64,000 bases of DNA from assembly GCF_009915685.1 (NCBI RefSeq), contig NZ_JAABLP010000006.1. One strand, written 5' to 3'. The position numbers and the translations under genes are program-made. Numbering within the stretch: position 1 is the stretch's first letter; the number at the start of each line of letters is the position of its first letter. The notes under the pieces are model-generated. The model saw only the letters and a list, made by a program, of their open reading frames with translations. It searched no databases and was not told the DNA's origin. The DNA comes from Pannonibacter tanglangensis (GTDB lineage: Bacteria > Pseudomonadota > Alphaproteobacteria > Rhizobiales > Stappiaceae). Of this stretch, positions 1-8,526 are shown in pieces.

Positions 1-339
1 GCCAAGCGGGTTCGGGTTGTCATGAATATAGGCCTTCTGGAGCGTCTGCGTCGCCTCCGCGCCGGTGTCGGACCAGGCCTGATCAAAGGATTCGATCGCC
101 GAAGCGACCATCGGGCTGCGCCCGATCACTCCGAGATCCTCGACGATGCTGTTGAGATACAACGACAGTTCCGTCTTGCGGGCTTCCGAGAGCGCCGCCA
201 GCCGGACTTCCGCGTCATGGAGCAATTCGGCAGAGCTGCGTTGATAGGACAGGATGCCGATGAGGGCCCCGGTGATCAGGGCGCCACCGACAATTGCAAC
301 GGGGAGGCGGAAGCTGAGACGTGCAAGTGAGAAAGCCAT
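1..339 (-). CDS. Methyl-accepting chemotaxis protein, N-terminal part (cut by window edge)
   Basis: The first 113 codons of a minus-strand gene run off the left edge of the window. The product starts MAFSLARLSFRLPVAIVGGA and has one membrane segment at about residues 11-31. A helical, acidic periplasmic stretch follows (SAELLHDAEVRLAALSEARK, then SLYLNSIVEDLGVIGRSP). This is the usual start of alphaproteobacterial McpA-like chemoreceptors, which pass ligand signals through HAMP and methyl-accepting domains to CheA. Those downstream domains lie outside the window, so the assignment rests on the N-terminal pattern only. The ATG complement is at 337-339. Confidence 0.7.
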   Translation of the reverse strand, partial: MAFSLARLSFRLPVAIVGGALITGALIGILSYQRSSAELLHDAEVRLAALSEARKTELSLYLNSIVEDLGVIGRSPMVASAIESFDQAWSDTGAEATQTLQKAYIHDNPNPLG

Positions 340-596
340 TTTTGACTTTTGCCTCTGTGGGACGCAGAACCGAATTCGTGATGCGACTAAACACCTGGCC
401 GTTTAAGAAATATCTAAAGAATCCCGCGCTTTTCCTCCCGAAGTCCTTGCGTTATGTTGCGCTGTTTTTCTGGGGGGCGGTTTCTAATTCTGTAGTAAAT
501 GAAGTCTGTACGAAACGAGGCCGTATTTTTTTTGTAACGTAATACTGACTTGCATTTTTTGACAGGTGCACGTCCGGGTCGAGCAGCTGCAACGGG
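340..596. other. Intergenic region upstream of the chemoreceptor gene
   Basis: This noncoding stretch lies between the divergent-facing chemoreceptor start and the 3' end of the molybdenum hydroxylase gene. It is more A+T-rich than its surroundings, especially 400-560, as expected for a promoter region of the chemoreceptor gene. I could not fix a -35/-10 pair or a sigma-28 motif with confidence. Short open frames here have no coding character. Confidence 0.4.
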
Positions 597-624
597 AAAG
601 GGCCGCCCGGTGGGGCGGCCCTTT
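597..624 (-). terminator. Rho-independent terminator after iorB-like gene
   Basis: A perfect 12-bp stem (597-608 with 613-624) has a 4-nt loop and A/T-rich ends (aaag/cttt), so it could work in both directions. It lies 34 bases beyond the stop of the minus-strand molybdenum hydroxylase gene, which it most likely terminates. Confidence 0.8.
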
Positions 625-657
625 GCAACTTCAGGGGTGTGTCGCGGCGACTGTTGA

Positions 658-2850
658 TCAGGCGAGACCGCTGCGGGACAGCGGCAGCGTGGTCACCCAC
701 TCGCCACGGGCTGCAGCAATCGCGTTGGCGACGGCCGGGCCGACCGGCGGCGTGCCGGGTTCACCGATGCCCGTGGGGGCTTCGGTCGAGGGCACGATAT
801 GCACCTCGATCTGCGGCATGTCGGTCAGGCGCAGCGGCTGATAGGTGTCGAAGTTCGACTGATCGACCACACCGTCGGTGAAGGTGATCTCGTTGCGCAG
901 CACGGCCCCGAGGCCGTAGCCGATCGCGCCTTCCACCTGGGCCCGGATCGTGTCGGGGTTCACCGGGATGCCGCAATCGACGGCGCAAACGACCTTCTCC
1001 ACCTTCACGGTCCCGTCGTCGCGGAAGGAGATTTCGGCGATCTCGGCGACATGGCTGTTGAAGGATGTATGGACGGCAACGCCACGGTGGCGGCCTTCGG
1101 GGAGCGGGGTGCCCCAGCCGGCCTTCTCCGCCGCCAGCTTCAGAACGCCCAGCCTGCGAGGGTCATCCTTGAGCAGGGCCATGCGATAGGCGACCGGGTC
1201 CTGCCCGGCCTCGCGGGCGAGACGGTCGATCATCGTTTCCATCACATAGGCCGTGTGCGTGTGACCGACCGCGCGCCACCAGAGCACCGGGACCGGGGTC
1301 TTGGTCGCATGCACCTCGAGGGCAAAGGCAGGCAGGGCGTAGGTTGTGCCCGAGATGCCTTCGACCATGGTCTCGTCAACGCCGTTCTTCACGACGAAGG
1401 GTTCCATCGCCGTCCCGATCATGATCGACTTGCCGGCGATCCGGTGTTCCCAGGCCAGCAGGTTGCCGGTGCCGTCGAGGCCGACCCGGACCTTGTGCCG
1501 CATCATCGGCCGGTAGTAGCCGCCACGAATGTCGTCCTCGCGAGTCCACACGACCTTGATGTGCTGCGCCGCATGGCCGGCCGCGTGCCGCGCCTTCGCG
1601 ATCAGCGCCGCCTCGGCGAAGTAGTGGCTGTCCGGCTGCGCCCGGCGGCCGAAGGAGCCGCCCGCCCACAGGGTGTTGATGGCAACCTTGTCCGGGGTCA
1701 GGCCAAGCACCTGGCCAGCCACCATCTGGTCGATGGTCTGGAACTGGGCTCCGGTCCAGAACGTTGCGCTGCTGCCATCGAACAGCACCGTGATGTCCAG
1801 CGGCTCCATCGGCGCATGCGCCAGATAGGGGAACTGGTACTCCGCCTCGATGACCCGGGCAGCCTTCGCCATGGCCGCAGCGGCATCGCCATGACCATGG
1901 GCCTTCAGGCCCGGCTTGCCGACCAGCTCGGCCAGCTCTGCCTCCATCGCATCGGTCGAGCGCATCTCGGCTGCGCTGTCGTCCCAGGTGATGGTCAGGG
2001 CATCGCGGCCCTGCATCGCAGCCCAGGTACCGGTGGCCAGAACGGCGACGCCGGAGGGAACGGTGATCACATCCACCACGCCGGCGACCGCACGGGCGGC
2101 CGTGTCATCCACCGAAGCCACCTTCGAGCCGAAGCGGGGCGGGCGGGCAAGGACGGCCACCAGCATGTTGTCGAAGCGCTGGTCTATCCCGTAGGCCCCG
2201 ACGGCACCGGTGATCTTTGACCGGGTGTCGACGCGGGGGAAGGACTTGCCGATGTAGACCCACTGGTCGGGGGTCTTCAGGACGACATCCTGCGGGACCG
2301 ATTGCGCCGCCGCCGCGCCGGCCATCTCGCCGAATGTGGCGCTCTTGCCGGAGGCGTGCGACAGCGTGCCGGACGAGACGCTGATCTCGGCGGCCGGGAC
2401 GCCCCAGGCCTTTGCGGCTGCGGCCACCAGCATCGCGCGGGCGGTGGCGCCGGCCTGGCGGTACTGCTGGAACGAGTTGGCAATGGCGGTCGAGCCGCCG
2501 GTGCCCTGCATGCCGAAGAAGAGGTTCTTGTAGAGCTCGGCATTGGCCGGGGCGAACTCGACACTCACCTGCTCCCAGGCGGCGTCAAGCTCGTCGGCGA
2601 CCAGCGTTGCCAGACCGGTGGCGATGCCTTGCCCCTTGTCCAGATGCTTCGACAGCACGACGATCGTGTTGTCGGCGCGGATGTGCACGAAGGGCTGCGC
2701 CAGCGTGTCGGAGGACGCGGCTGCCAGCGCCTTCTGTCCCGGCAGCTTCAGGGCGAGCAGCAACCCGCCGGCCGCGCCGGCGGTCAGTTTCAGGAAGGTG
2801 CGCCGGCTCGGGGCTGCGGCTTCCAGCGGCTTGGCAAGATGATGCAGCAT
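658..2850 (-). CDS. Tat-exported molybdenum hydroxylase large subunit (isoquinoline 1-oxidoreductase beta / aldehyde oxidase type)
   Basis: This 730-residue protein is the catalytic, molybdopterin-binding subunit of a xanthine-dehydrogenase-superfamily enzyme of the IorB branch. It begins with a consensus twin-arginine signal (SRRTFLK, residues 15-21, then a hydrophobic stretch and an Ala-rich cleavage area), so it should be folded with cofactor and exported to the periplasm. The family signatures GGSFGRR (397-403) and GIGEPGTPP (about 694-702, containing the family's active-site Glu) are present. It follows the 2Fe-2S subunit gene by 3 bases and the pair clearly forms an operon. The substrate is unknown: N-heterocycles or aldehydes are typical. 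No cytochrome c or MoCo-maturation gene is adjacent. Confidence 0.9.
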   Translation of the reverse strand: MLHHLAKPLEAAAPSRRTFLKLTAGAAGGLLLALKLPGQKALAAASSDTLAQPFVHIRADNTIVVLSKHLDKGQGIATGLATLVADELDAAWEQVSVEFAPANAELYKNLFFGMQGTGGSTAIANSFQQYRQAGATARAMLVAAAAKAWGVPAAEISVSSGTLSHASGKSATFGEMAGAAAAQSVPQDVVLKTPDQWVYIGKSFPRVDTRSKITGAVGAYGIDQRFDNMLVAVLARPPRFGSKVASVDDTAARAVAGVVDVITVPSGVAVLATGTWAAMQGRDALTITWDDSAAEMRSTDAMEAELAELVGKPGLKAHGHGDAAAAMAKAARVIEAEYQFPYLAHAPMEPLDITVLFDGSSATFWTGAQFQTIDQMVAGQVLGLTPDKVAINTLWAGGSFGRRAQPDSHYFAEAALIAKARHAAGHAAQHIKVVWTREDDIRGGYYRPMMRHKVRVGLDGTGNLLAWEHRIAGKSIMIGTAMEPFVVKNGVDETMVEGISGTTYALPAFALEVHATKTPVPVLWWRAVGHTHTAYVMETMIDRLAREAGQDPVAYRMALLKDDPRRLGVLKLAAEKAGWGTPLPEGRHRGVAVHTSFNSHVAEIAEISFRDDGTVKVEKVVCAVDCGIPVNPDTIRAQVEGAIGYGLGAVLRNEITFTDGVVDQSNFDTYQPLRLTDMPQIEVHIVPSTEAPTGIGEPGTPPVGPAVANAIAAARGEWVTTLPLSRSGLA

Positions 2851-2853
2851 GGG

Positions 2854-3315
2854 TCAGCCCTCCAGCTTTTCTGCGGCCAGATGAATGGCGCTGCGGATGC
2901 GGGCATAGGTGGCACAGCGGCAGACATTGCCGTCCATTGCCGCGTCGATGTCCGCGTCGGTCGGCTTTGGCGTCTCGCTCAGCAGGGCGGTGGCAGCCAT
3001 GATCTGTCCAGACTGGCAATAGCCGCATTGCGGCACGTCGAGCTCGGTCCAGGCCGCGCGGATCGCGGCCGCAGCCGGGGTTTCGAGGCCTTCAATGGTG
3101 GTGATGCTCGCGCCTTCGAGGTCGCCGAGATAGGTCTGGCAGGAGCGGGTCGGAACCCCGTCCAGATGAACCGTGCAGGCGCCGCACTGGGCGATGCCGC
3201 AGCCGAACTTCGTGCCGGTCAGGCCGAGCGTGTCGCGGAGGATCCAGAGAAGGGGGGTCTGGGGATCGGCGTCGATGACGCGGCTTTCCCCATTCAGGGT
3301 GAGGGTCACTGGCAT
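2854..3315 (-). CDS. (2Fe-2S)-binding subunit of molybdenum hydroxylase (IorA type)
   Basis: This 153-residue protein carries two [2Fe-2S] clusters that pass electrons from the molybdenum centre. The plant-ferredoxin-type set is CGIAQCGAC (Cys39, 44, 47) with Cys59. The second set is CGYC (97, 100) and CRC (132, 134). Length and spacing match IorA-type small subunits. It has no signal peptide, so it is probably carried to the periplasm by the Tat signal on its partner. A GGGAG ribosome-binding site precedes the ATG. It is the first gene of the operon and faces the divergent TetR gene across two palindromes. Confidence 0.92.
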   Translation of the reverse strand: MPVTLTLNGESRVIDADPQTPLLWILRDTLGLTGTKFGCGIAQCGACTVHLDGVPTRSCQTYLGDLEGASITTIEGLETPAAAAIRAAWTELDVPQCGYCQSGQIMAATALLSETPKPTDADIDAAMDGNVCRCATYARIRSAIHLAAEKLEG

Positions 3316-3351
3316 GTCACGTCTCCCGTGGCTGCAAAACCTGGCTCAAGG

Positions 3352-3376
3352 AGTAAACTACACGGTGCAGTTTACT
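3352..3376. promoter_or_regulatory. Inverted-repeat operator 1 of the iorAB/tetR control region
   Basis: AGTAAACT (3352-3359) and its exact complement AGTTTACT (3369-3376) are separated by 9 bases. The same half-site recurs in the second palindrome nearby. It is probably the binding site of the adjacent TetR-family protein. Confidence 0.7.
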
Positions 3377-3392
3377 TGCCGGGGCGTGATCT

Positions 3393-3410
3393 GTAAACTC
3401 CCGAGTTTAC
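3393..3410. promoter_or_regulatory. Palindromic operator 2 of the iorAB/tetR control region
   Basis: The 8-bp arms GTAAACTC (3393-3400) and GAGTTTAC (3403-3410) are perfect and flank 2 bases. This lies between the divergent starts at 3315 and 3441, about 37 bp centre to centre from operator 1. It is a typical TetR-family operator position, suggesting autorepression together with control of iorAB. Confidence 0.75.
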
Positions 3411-3440
3411 ATAGGCGCGGAATTTTGAGATCAAACCCCC

Positions 3441-4055
3441 ATGAGCGATTTTCAGGGTGTCTCGATCAGCGATCAGAAGCGTCAGCAGATCCTCGAGGCG
3501 GCGATTGCGGAGTTTCAGGAACGGGGGTTCGCCGGGGCCAGCATGGACCGGATCTCCGACCGCGCGACCGTGTCCAAGCGCACGGTCTACAATCACTTCG
3601 CCAGCAAGGATGTGCTGTTCCGGGCCATCATCGATTGTCTCGCCGACCGCATGACCGCAGCCCTGGATGTGGTCTATGTTCCGGGTGAGGACCTGCGGGA
3701 CCAGCTCACCCGCCTGGCCTGGGCCGAGGGCAACCTGCTGGTTGATCCCTGTTTCATGCGGATGGCGCGGATGCTGATGGGCGAAACCATCCGGCATCCC
3801 GTTCTGGCGGCCGAGTTCGCGCAGCGTGTCGACAAGATGCGGGCCTTCGGCGCGTTCATGGACGCGGCCTTTGCCGACGGGGCCCTGGTTGCCGGCACGC
3901 CGGAACTGGCCGCGACCCAGTTCATGGCGCTGATCAAGGCGCGCGGCTTCTATCCGTATCTGCTGACCGGCGGCGCTCCGGACCGGGATCTCATGCAGGC
4001 CATCGTCGCCGATGCGGTCGCCTTCATGATCAAGGCCTTCGCCCGGGCTGACTGA
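3441..4055 (+). CDS. TetR/AcrR-family regulator (AefR-like C-terminal domain)
   Basis: This 204-residue regulator has an N-terminal TetR DNA-binding domain at about residues 13-60 (KRQQILEAAIAEFQERGFAG, then VSKRTVYNHFASKDVLF). The C-terminal helical domain resembles AefR-like repressors (MARMLMGETIRHPVLAAEF). It is transcribed away from the iorA/iorB-type operon, and the 125-base gap holds two related palindromes. The simplest reading is a repressor of itself and of the hydroxylase operon, relieved by a ligand related to the hydroxylase substrate. The ligand cannot be read from sequence. Confidence 0.88.
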   Translation: MSDFQGVSISDQKRQQILEAAIAEFQERGFAGASMDRISDRATVSKRTVYNHFASKDVLFRAIIDCLADRMTAALDVVYVPGEDLRDQLTRLAWAEGNLLVDPCFMRMARMLMGETIRHPVLAAEFAQRVDKMRAFGAFMDAAFADGALVAGTPELAATQFMALIKARGFYPYLLTGGAPDRDLMQAIVADAVAFMIKAFARAD

Positions 4056-4132
4056 CGCGACACCTGCAGCCCCGTCCACCGCTCCTTCCGCCATCGGGCA
4101 TCCCTGAGGGCCGGTACACATGAGGGCGGGCA

Positions 4133-4161
4133 CAAAAAAGGGGCCGGCGTGAACCGGCCCC
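4133..4161 (-). terminator. Rho-independent terminator after opgG
   Basis: The 8-bp stem GGGGCCGG/CCGGCCCC (4140-4147 with 4154-4161) has a 6-nt loop. On the minus strand it is followed by a run of T (plus-strand A at 4134-4139). It lies 47 bases past the opgG stop codon and also separates opgG from the convergent tetR gene. Confidence 0.85.
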
Positions 4162-4207
4162 ATTCGTCTGCGTCCGTGTGCGCCGTCTCAAGGCGCGGGT
4201 CTGCGCG

Positions 4208-5764
4208 TCAGCGCAGGTGTGCGACCAGTTCGTGCGTGATCTGGCCCAGCCAGGTCTCGCTGACCACATCGTCGCCGCGCTTCAGGTAGACGCGGGCCTC
4301 GATCGGGTCGTGGTCGGCAACCTTGGCGTCGAAGATCAGGCGCCAGCGGTCGGTGCCGACAACCGGCAGCAGGTAGGGGTTGATCGCCTCGCCGCGCGAC
4401 AGCTCGACGACCGGGGTCACGCCGTCACCCTGACCAAGCCCCTTGAGCGCCGGGCCTTCAAAGTCGATCGAGATCTTGATCTGGTCGGCCGGACGCGGCT
4501 GACCGGGCACGCCGCCCTGGCCGACGCGCGTCGCGACAGTCCGGGAGCCTACGCCCGGCAGCGGATGGTGATCCTTCCAGTGCATGCGGTAGGCGAAGCG
4601 GCGCTCCTCGCCGGCGGCCGGCAGGGTCTTCGGCAGGAAGTAGGCGACGATGTTGTCGTAGATCTCGTCGTCGGTCGGGATCTCGACGAGCTGCACGGCG
4701 CCTTCGCCGAACGGAGCCATCGGCTCGATCCAGACGGAGGGACGCTTGTCGTAGAACACGCCGTCGTCTTCGTAGTTCTCGAAGGTGCGGTCACGCTGGG
4801 CCAGACCGAAGCCCTGCAGGTTCGAGGCCTGGAAGGTGGAGGTGCGCAGGCCCTTCGGGTTGTTCAGCGGACGCCAGATCTGTTCGCCGTTCTCCATGAC
4901 GATGGACAGGCCGTCCGTGTCATGAACTTCCGGACGCCAGTCGAGACCCATGGAGCGGTTGGTCTCCGAGTACCAGTACATGCTGGTCAGCGGCGCGATG
5001 CCGAGACGCTCGACCGGCTGGCGGAAGAACAGGCGGCTGTCGACGTCGATGGTCTGCCCCTCACTTTCGGTGTTGCGCATGGTCATCTTGTAGGCGCCGG
5101 CCACGCTCGGGCTGTCGAGCAGGGCGTAAAGCACCAGCGACTCGTCGGCGTTCTCGCCCGGCGCCAGCCAGAAGGCGGTGAAGCGCGGGAACTCTTCCGG
5201 CTGCGACAGGCCGGTGTTCAGAGCCAGGCCGCGGGCCGACTGGCCGTACTGGTTCGACTGGCCGTCGGTCCGGAAATAGGACGCGCCGAGGAAGGAGATC
5301 CAGTCCGTCTTGAGATCCGGGCGCATGATGCGGAAGCCGGCGAAGCCGATGTCGGCCGGCAGGTCGCGCGACGGGCTGTCGTCCGGGCTGCTGAAGTAGG
5401 ACGGATCGTACAGGATCTCGCGGGCAACACCGCTGTTGACCTCGTAGATCTTCACCGGCTGCTTGAAATAGCGGCCCAGGTGGAAGAACTGCACCGGCGC
5501 CTTGTCGGAGATGTTCACCGTCTCGTCCGCGTCGAAGCGGATCTTCCAGTGGGCGTCATAATCGATCTTTTCGAGCGTTTCGGCGGCGCGGGTGCGCTGT
5601 TCGGCATAGGGCTTGGCAGCGAGCGCCTTGGCCTGATCGATCACGGCATCGAAGCTGAAGGGCTCGGCCGGGCCGCGCTTGGCAGCGAGCTCGCCTGCGG
5701 CCGCCGGGAGGACGGGGGCGGCGAGAATTCCAAGGAACAGAAGACAGGAAGCGATGAGACGCAT
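4208..5764 (-). CDS. opgG: Periplasmic glucan biosynthesis protein OpgG/MdoG
   Basis: This 518-residue protein is the family's usual size, with a clear Sec signal peptide (MRLIASCLLFLGILAAPVLP, cleavage near residues 22-24). The mature part starts with the OpgG-typical FSFDAVIDQAKALAAKPY and continues with FFHLGRYFKQPVKIYEV. OpgG acts in the periplasm in the synthesis or branching of osmoregulated periplasmic glucans, normally with the membrane glucosyltransferase OpgH. No opgH lies on either side: upstream is divergent argG, downstream is a terminator. The gene is therefore a single transcription unit here and the glucan synthase must be elsewhere. Confidence 0.93.
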   Translation of the reverse strand: MRLIASCLLFLGILAAPVLPAAAGELAAKRGPAEPFSFDAVIDQAKALAAKPYAEQRTRAAETLEKIDYDAHWKIRFDADETVNISDKAPVQFFHLGRYFKQPVKIYEVNSGVAREILYDPSYFSSPDDSPSRDLPADIGFAGFRIMRPDLKTDWISFLGASYFRTDGQSNQYGQSARGLALNTGLSQPEEFPRFTAFWLAPGENADESLVLYALLDSPSVAGAYKMTMRNTESEGQTIDVDSRLFFRQPVERLGIAPLTSMYWYSETNRSMGLDWRPEVHDTDGLSIVMENGEQIWRPLNNPKGLRTSTFQASNLQGFGLAQRDRTFENYEDDGVFYDKRPSVWIEPMAPFGEGAVQLVEIPTDDEIYDNIVAYFLPKTLPAAGEERRFAYRMHWKDHHPLPGVGSRTVATRVGQGGVPGQPRPADQIKISIDFEGPALKGLGQGDGVTPVVELSRGEAINPYLLPVVGTDRWRLIFDAKVADHDPIEARVYLKRGDDVVSETWLGQITHELVAHLR

Positions 5765-6036
5765 GGGTCATCCTTGTGGCAAATGCGCCTGAAGTTGCAG
5801 GGGGGCGGTCCTCCGCCTCCCCACACGGCGGCGGCGGAAAATACAACTGCGGCAAGGGGCCCGCAAGCGGCAGAATCGTGCCCAATTCCGCCAAATACAA
5901 ACAAGGTGAAGCCGCCTCACAAATTGGACTTTCCAGCCCCGGCCCACGTGACTAGAGTGCCCCCGGTTTTTCAGGCCGGCCCGGTCAGCGCACCGTGCGG
6001 CCAGGACTTATCAGAAACAGCGATCGGACATCTCTC

Positions 6037-7257
6037 ATGGCCCATGGCGACATCAAGAAGGTCGTGCTTGCCTATTCCGGCGGTCTCGACACCTCCATCA
6101 TCCTGAAGTGGCTCCAGACGGAGCTCGGGGCCGAAGTGGTCACCTTTACCGCCGACCTCGGCCAGGGCGAGGAGCTGGAGCCGGCGCGCAAGAAGGCCGA
6201 GATGCTCGGCATCAAGGAAATCTTCATCGAGGACGTGCGCGAGGAATTCGTCCGCGATTTCGTGTTCCCGATGTTCCGCGCCAATGCCGTCTATGAAGGC
6301 GTCTACCTGCTCGGCACCTCGATTGCCCGTCCGCTGATCTCCAAGCACCTGATCGAGATCGCCAGGAAGACCGGCGCCGACGCCATTGCCCATGGCGCGA
6401 CCGGCAAGGGCAACGACCAGGTTCGCTTCGAGCTGTCGGCCTATGCGCTGAACCCGGACATCAAGATCATCGCGCCCTGGCGCGACTGGACCTTCAAGAG
6501 CCGCACCGACCTGCTGGAGTTCGCCGAGAAGCACCAGATCCCGGTGGCCAAGGACAAGAAGGGCGAGGCGCCGTTCTCCGTCGACGCCAACCTGCTGCAC
6601 TCGTCGTCCGAGGGCAAGGTGCTGGAAGATCCGGCGGTCGAGGCCCCGGAATACGTGCACATGCGCACCATCTCGCCGGAAGCTGCCCCGGACAAGGCCA
6701 CCGTGATCAAGATCGGCTTCGAGCGCGGTGACGCCGTGTCGATCAACGGCGAGCGCCTGTCGCCTGCAACGCTGCTCGCCAAGCTCAACGACTATGGCCG
6801 CGACAACGGCATCGGCCGTCTTGATCTCGTCGAGAACCGGTTCGTCGGCATGAAGAGCCGTGGCGTCTACGAGACGCCGGGCGGCACCATCCTGCTGGCG
6901 GCACACCGGGCGATGGAATCGATCACGCTGGACCGCGGCGCCGCGCATCTCAAGGACGAGATCATGCCGCGCTATGCCGAGCTGATCTATTACGGCTTCT
7001 GGTTCTCGCCGGAGCGCGAGATGCTGCAGGCTCTCATCGACAAGAGCCAGGAGCATGTCGAGGGCGAGGTGACGCTGAAGCTCTACAAGGGCAACGTCAT
7101 GGTCATCGGTCGCGAGAGCCCGAAGTCGCTCTACTCCGACAAGCTGGTCACCTTCGAGGACGACCAGGGCGCCTACGACCAGAAGGATGCGGCCGGCTTC
7201 ATCAAGCTGAACGCCCTGCGCCTGCGCACGCTCGCCAAGCGCAACAAGCTCGGCTGA
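6037..7257 (+). CDS. argG: Argininosuccinate synthase
   Basis: This 406-residue enzyme joins citrulline and aspartate with ATP to form argininosuccinate, the penultimate step of arginine synthesis, in the cytoplasm. The ATP pyrophosphatase P-loop AYSGGLDTS is at residues 12-20. Other family-typical stretches include GATGKGNDQVRFEL and EAPEYVHMRTISPE. An in-frame GTG lies upstream at 5995, but homologues begin at MAHGDIKKVVLAYSGG, so the ATG at 6037 was chosen. It is monocistronic: a strong terminator follows within 25 bases. Confidence 0.97.
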   Translation: MAHGDIKKVVLAYSGGLDTSIILKWLQTELGAEVVTFTADLGQGEELEPARKKAEMLGIKEIFIEDVREEFVRDFVFPMFRANAVYEGVYLLGTSIARPLISKHLIEIARKTGADAIAHGATGKGNDQVRFELSAYALNPDIKIIAPWRDWTFKSRTDLLEFAEKHQIPVAKDKKGEAPFSVDANLLHSSSEGKVLEDPAVEAPEYVHMRTISPEAAPDKATVIKIGFERGDAVSINGERLSPATLLAKLNDYGRDNGIGRLDLVENRFVGMKSRGVYETPGGTILLAAHRAMESITLDRGAAHLKDEIMPRYAELIYYGFWFSPEREMLQALIDKSQEHVEGEVTLKLYKGNVMVIGRESPKSLYSDKLVTFEDDQGAYDQKDAAGFIKLNALRLRTLAKRNKLG

Positions 7258-7281
7258 CGCCGCAGCGGCATCGTCCTGACG

Positions 7282-7312
7282 TCCGGCGCGAAGCAATTCG
7301 CGCCGGATTTTT
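7282..7312 (+). terminator. Rho-independent terminator after argG
   Basis: A perfect 11-bp stem (7282-7292 with 7297-7307) is closed by a GCAA tetraloop and followed by five T (7308-7312). It starts 25 bases after the argG stop. Confidence 0.92.
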
Positions 7313-7393
7313 GTTGCGGGACCTTGCGTCCGGACAGGAGGGCGCCGCTGTGGTACCGTCTGTCATCCCTGCCTTTCCAGCCCGCGAGTGCCC

Positions 7394-8056
7394 ATGGCCC
7401 AGCCGCTCGACCTGCCGCTCGACCTGCCGATCGACCCCTTGCTGAACTTCCTCCAGATCCTGGACTATCTCGGCGTCGCGGTCTTTGCCGTTACCGGTGC
7501 GATTGTCGCCTCGCGCAAGAACATGGACCTGATCGCCTTCCTGTTCTTCGCCACGATGACCGGGATCGGCGGTGGAACGCTGCGTGATCTCATCCTCGGC
7601 GTGCCAGTGTTCTGGACCCGGTCGGAAGGCTACCTGCTGGTCTGCTTCACGGTCAGCGTGCTGATGTGGTTCGGCGCCCATATCGTCGAGGGCTGGGGCA
7701 AGCCGCTGCGCTGGGCCGATGCGGTCGGGCTTGCGGCCTATTGCGTCATGGGCTCGGCCAAGGCCCTGTCCGTGTCCGAAATGCCGGTCGTGGCGGTGCT
7801 CATGGGCGTGGCCACCGCCACTTTCGGCGGCATCCTGCGCGACGTGGTCGTGGGGGATCCCTCGGCGATCGTGAAACCGGAACTCTACATTTCAGCCGCG
7901 GTGATCGGCTCGACCGTCTTCGTGATCCTGACGATCCTGGGTCTCAGCCTCTGGCCGGCCGCGATCATCGGGGCCTCAGCGGCATTCGTCCTTCGTGCGG
8001 GGGCGATCACCCGCGGCTGGACGCTGCCGAGCTACCGTCCGCCCGCTGCCCGCTAG
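7394..8056 (+). CDS. TRIC-family (YicG/UPF0126) membrane protein, probable cation channel
   Basis: This 220-residue membrane protein has about seven hydrophobic segments. It contains the two-fold repeated motif typical of the family: GIGGGTLRDLILGVP and, about 90 residues later, TFGGILRDVVVGDP. Prokaryotic members form trimeric cation channels related to animal TRIC channels. Many are annotated only as UPF0126, and their physiological role in bacteria is unclear. The ATG at 7394 was preferred to a GTG six bases upstream. It is a single gene between the argG terminator and a convergent operon. Confidence 0.85.
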   Translation: MAQPLDLPLDLPIDPLLNFLQILDYLGVAVFAVTGAIVASRKNMDLIAFLFFATMTGIGGGTLRDLILGVPVFWTRSEGYLLVCFTVSVLMWFGAHIVEGWGKPLRWADAVGLAAYCVMGSAKALSVSEMPVVAVLMGVATATFGGILRDVVVGDPSAIVKPELYISAAVIGSTVFVILTILGLSLWPAAIIGASAAFVLRAGAITRGWTLPSYRPPAAR

Positions 8057-8128
8057 GCTGGCTGCCGGTCGCCTGCCCTCCGATGCGGCTGGTGCTCAGG
8101 CTGCAGACAGGCTCTGGTCCGGCCGTCG

Positions 8129-8494
8129 TCAGGCCGCACGGCTGTCCTTGCCCGGAGCGGGCAGGGCTGCAGAGGCGGTTGCGGCCTGATCGGCGGCGGC
8201 AGCGCGCAGCTGGTCGGCCTCGCGGTGCCATTTGTCGGCTTCATTGCGCTTCACGCGCGCTTCCCGGCGCCACTTGCCCTGCCTCGCCCAGGCCCCCAGG
8301 CCGCCGATGACGATGCCGACCAGGATGGCGCAGAACATCACCCAGAACAGCGGCACATCGGTCAGCGTGAGGCGGGGGTCCTGCGGGTCGAACGGATTGA
8401 GCGCGATGTCGACGCCGTGGCGGTTGGCAACGGACAGGGGCAGCAGCACGAGCGCGATGAGGAAGAGAACCGTGTTCTTCAGGAACCTTGTCAC
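8129..8494 (-). CDS. LapA-domain (DUF1049) small membrane protein
   Basis: This 121-residue protein has two membrane segments (about residues 5-23 and 47-70) joined by a short periplasmic loop, then a charged, coiled-coil-like cytoplasmic tail (KWRREARVKRNEADKWHREA). This is the LapA/DUF1049 pattern, linked in E. coli to regulation of lipopolysaccharide assembly. The start is a GTG with a weak ribosome-binding site. It lies 32 bases after ihfB in the sppA-ihfB-lapA order common in alphaproteobacteria. The specific function here is inferred from domain only. Confidence 0.75.
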   Translation of the reverse strand: MTRFLKNTVLFLIALVLLPLSVANRHGVDIALNPFDPQDPRLTLTDVPLFWVMFCAILVGIVIGGLGAWARQGKWRREARVKRNEADKWHREADQLRAAAADQAATASAALPAPGKDSRAA

Positions 8495-8526
8495 GAATCC
8501 GGAGCCTTTCGCTGGAAGGCCGACGA

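Noticed and set aside
4178..6106. A 642-codon plus-strand open frame over opgG
   Set aside because: It is a shadow of opgG on the other strand. The product shows reversed-codon composition and no motif.
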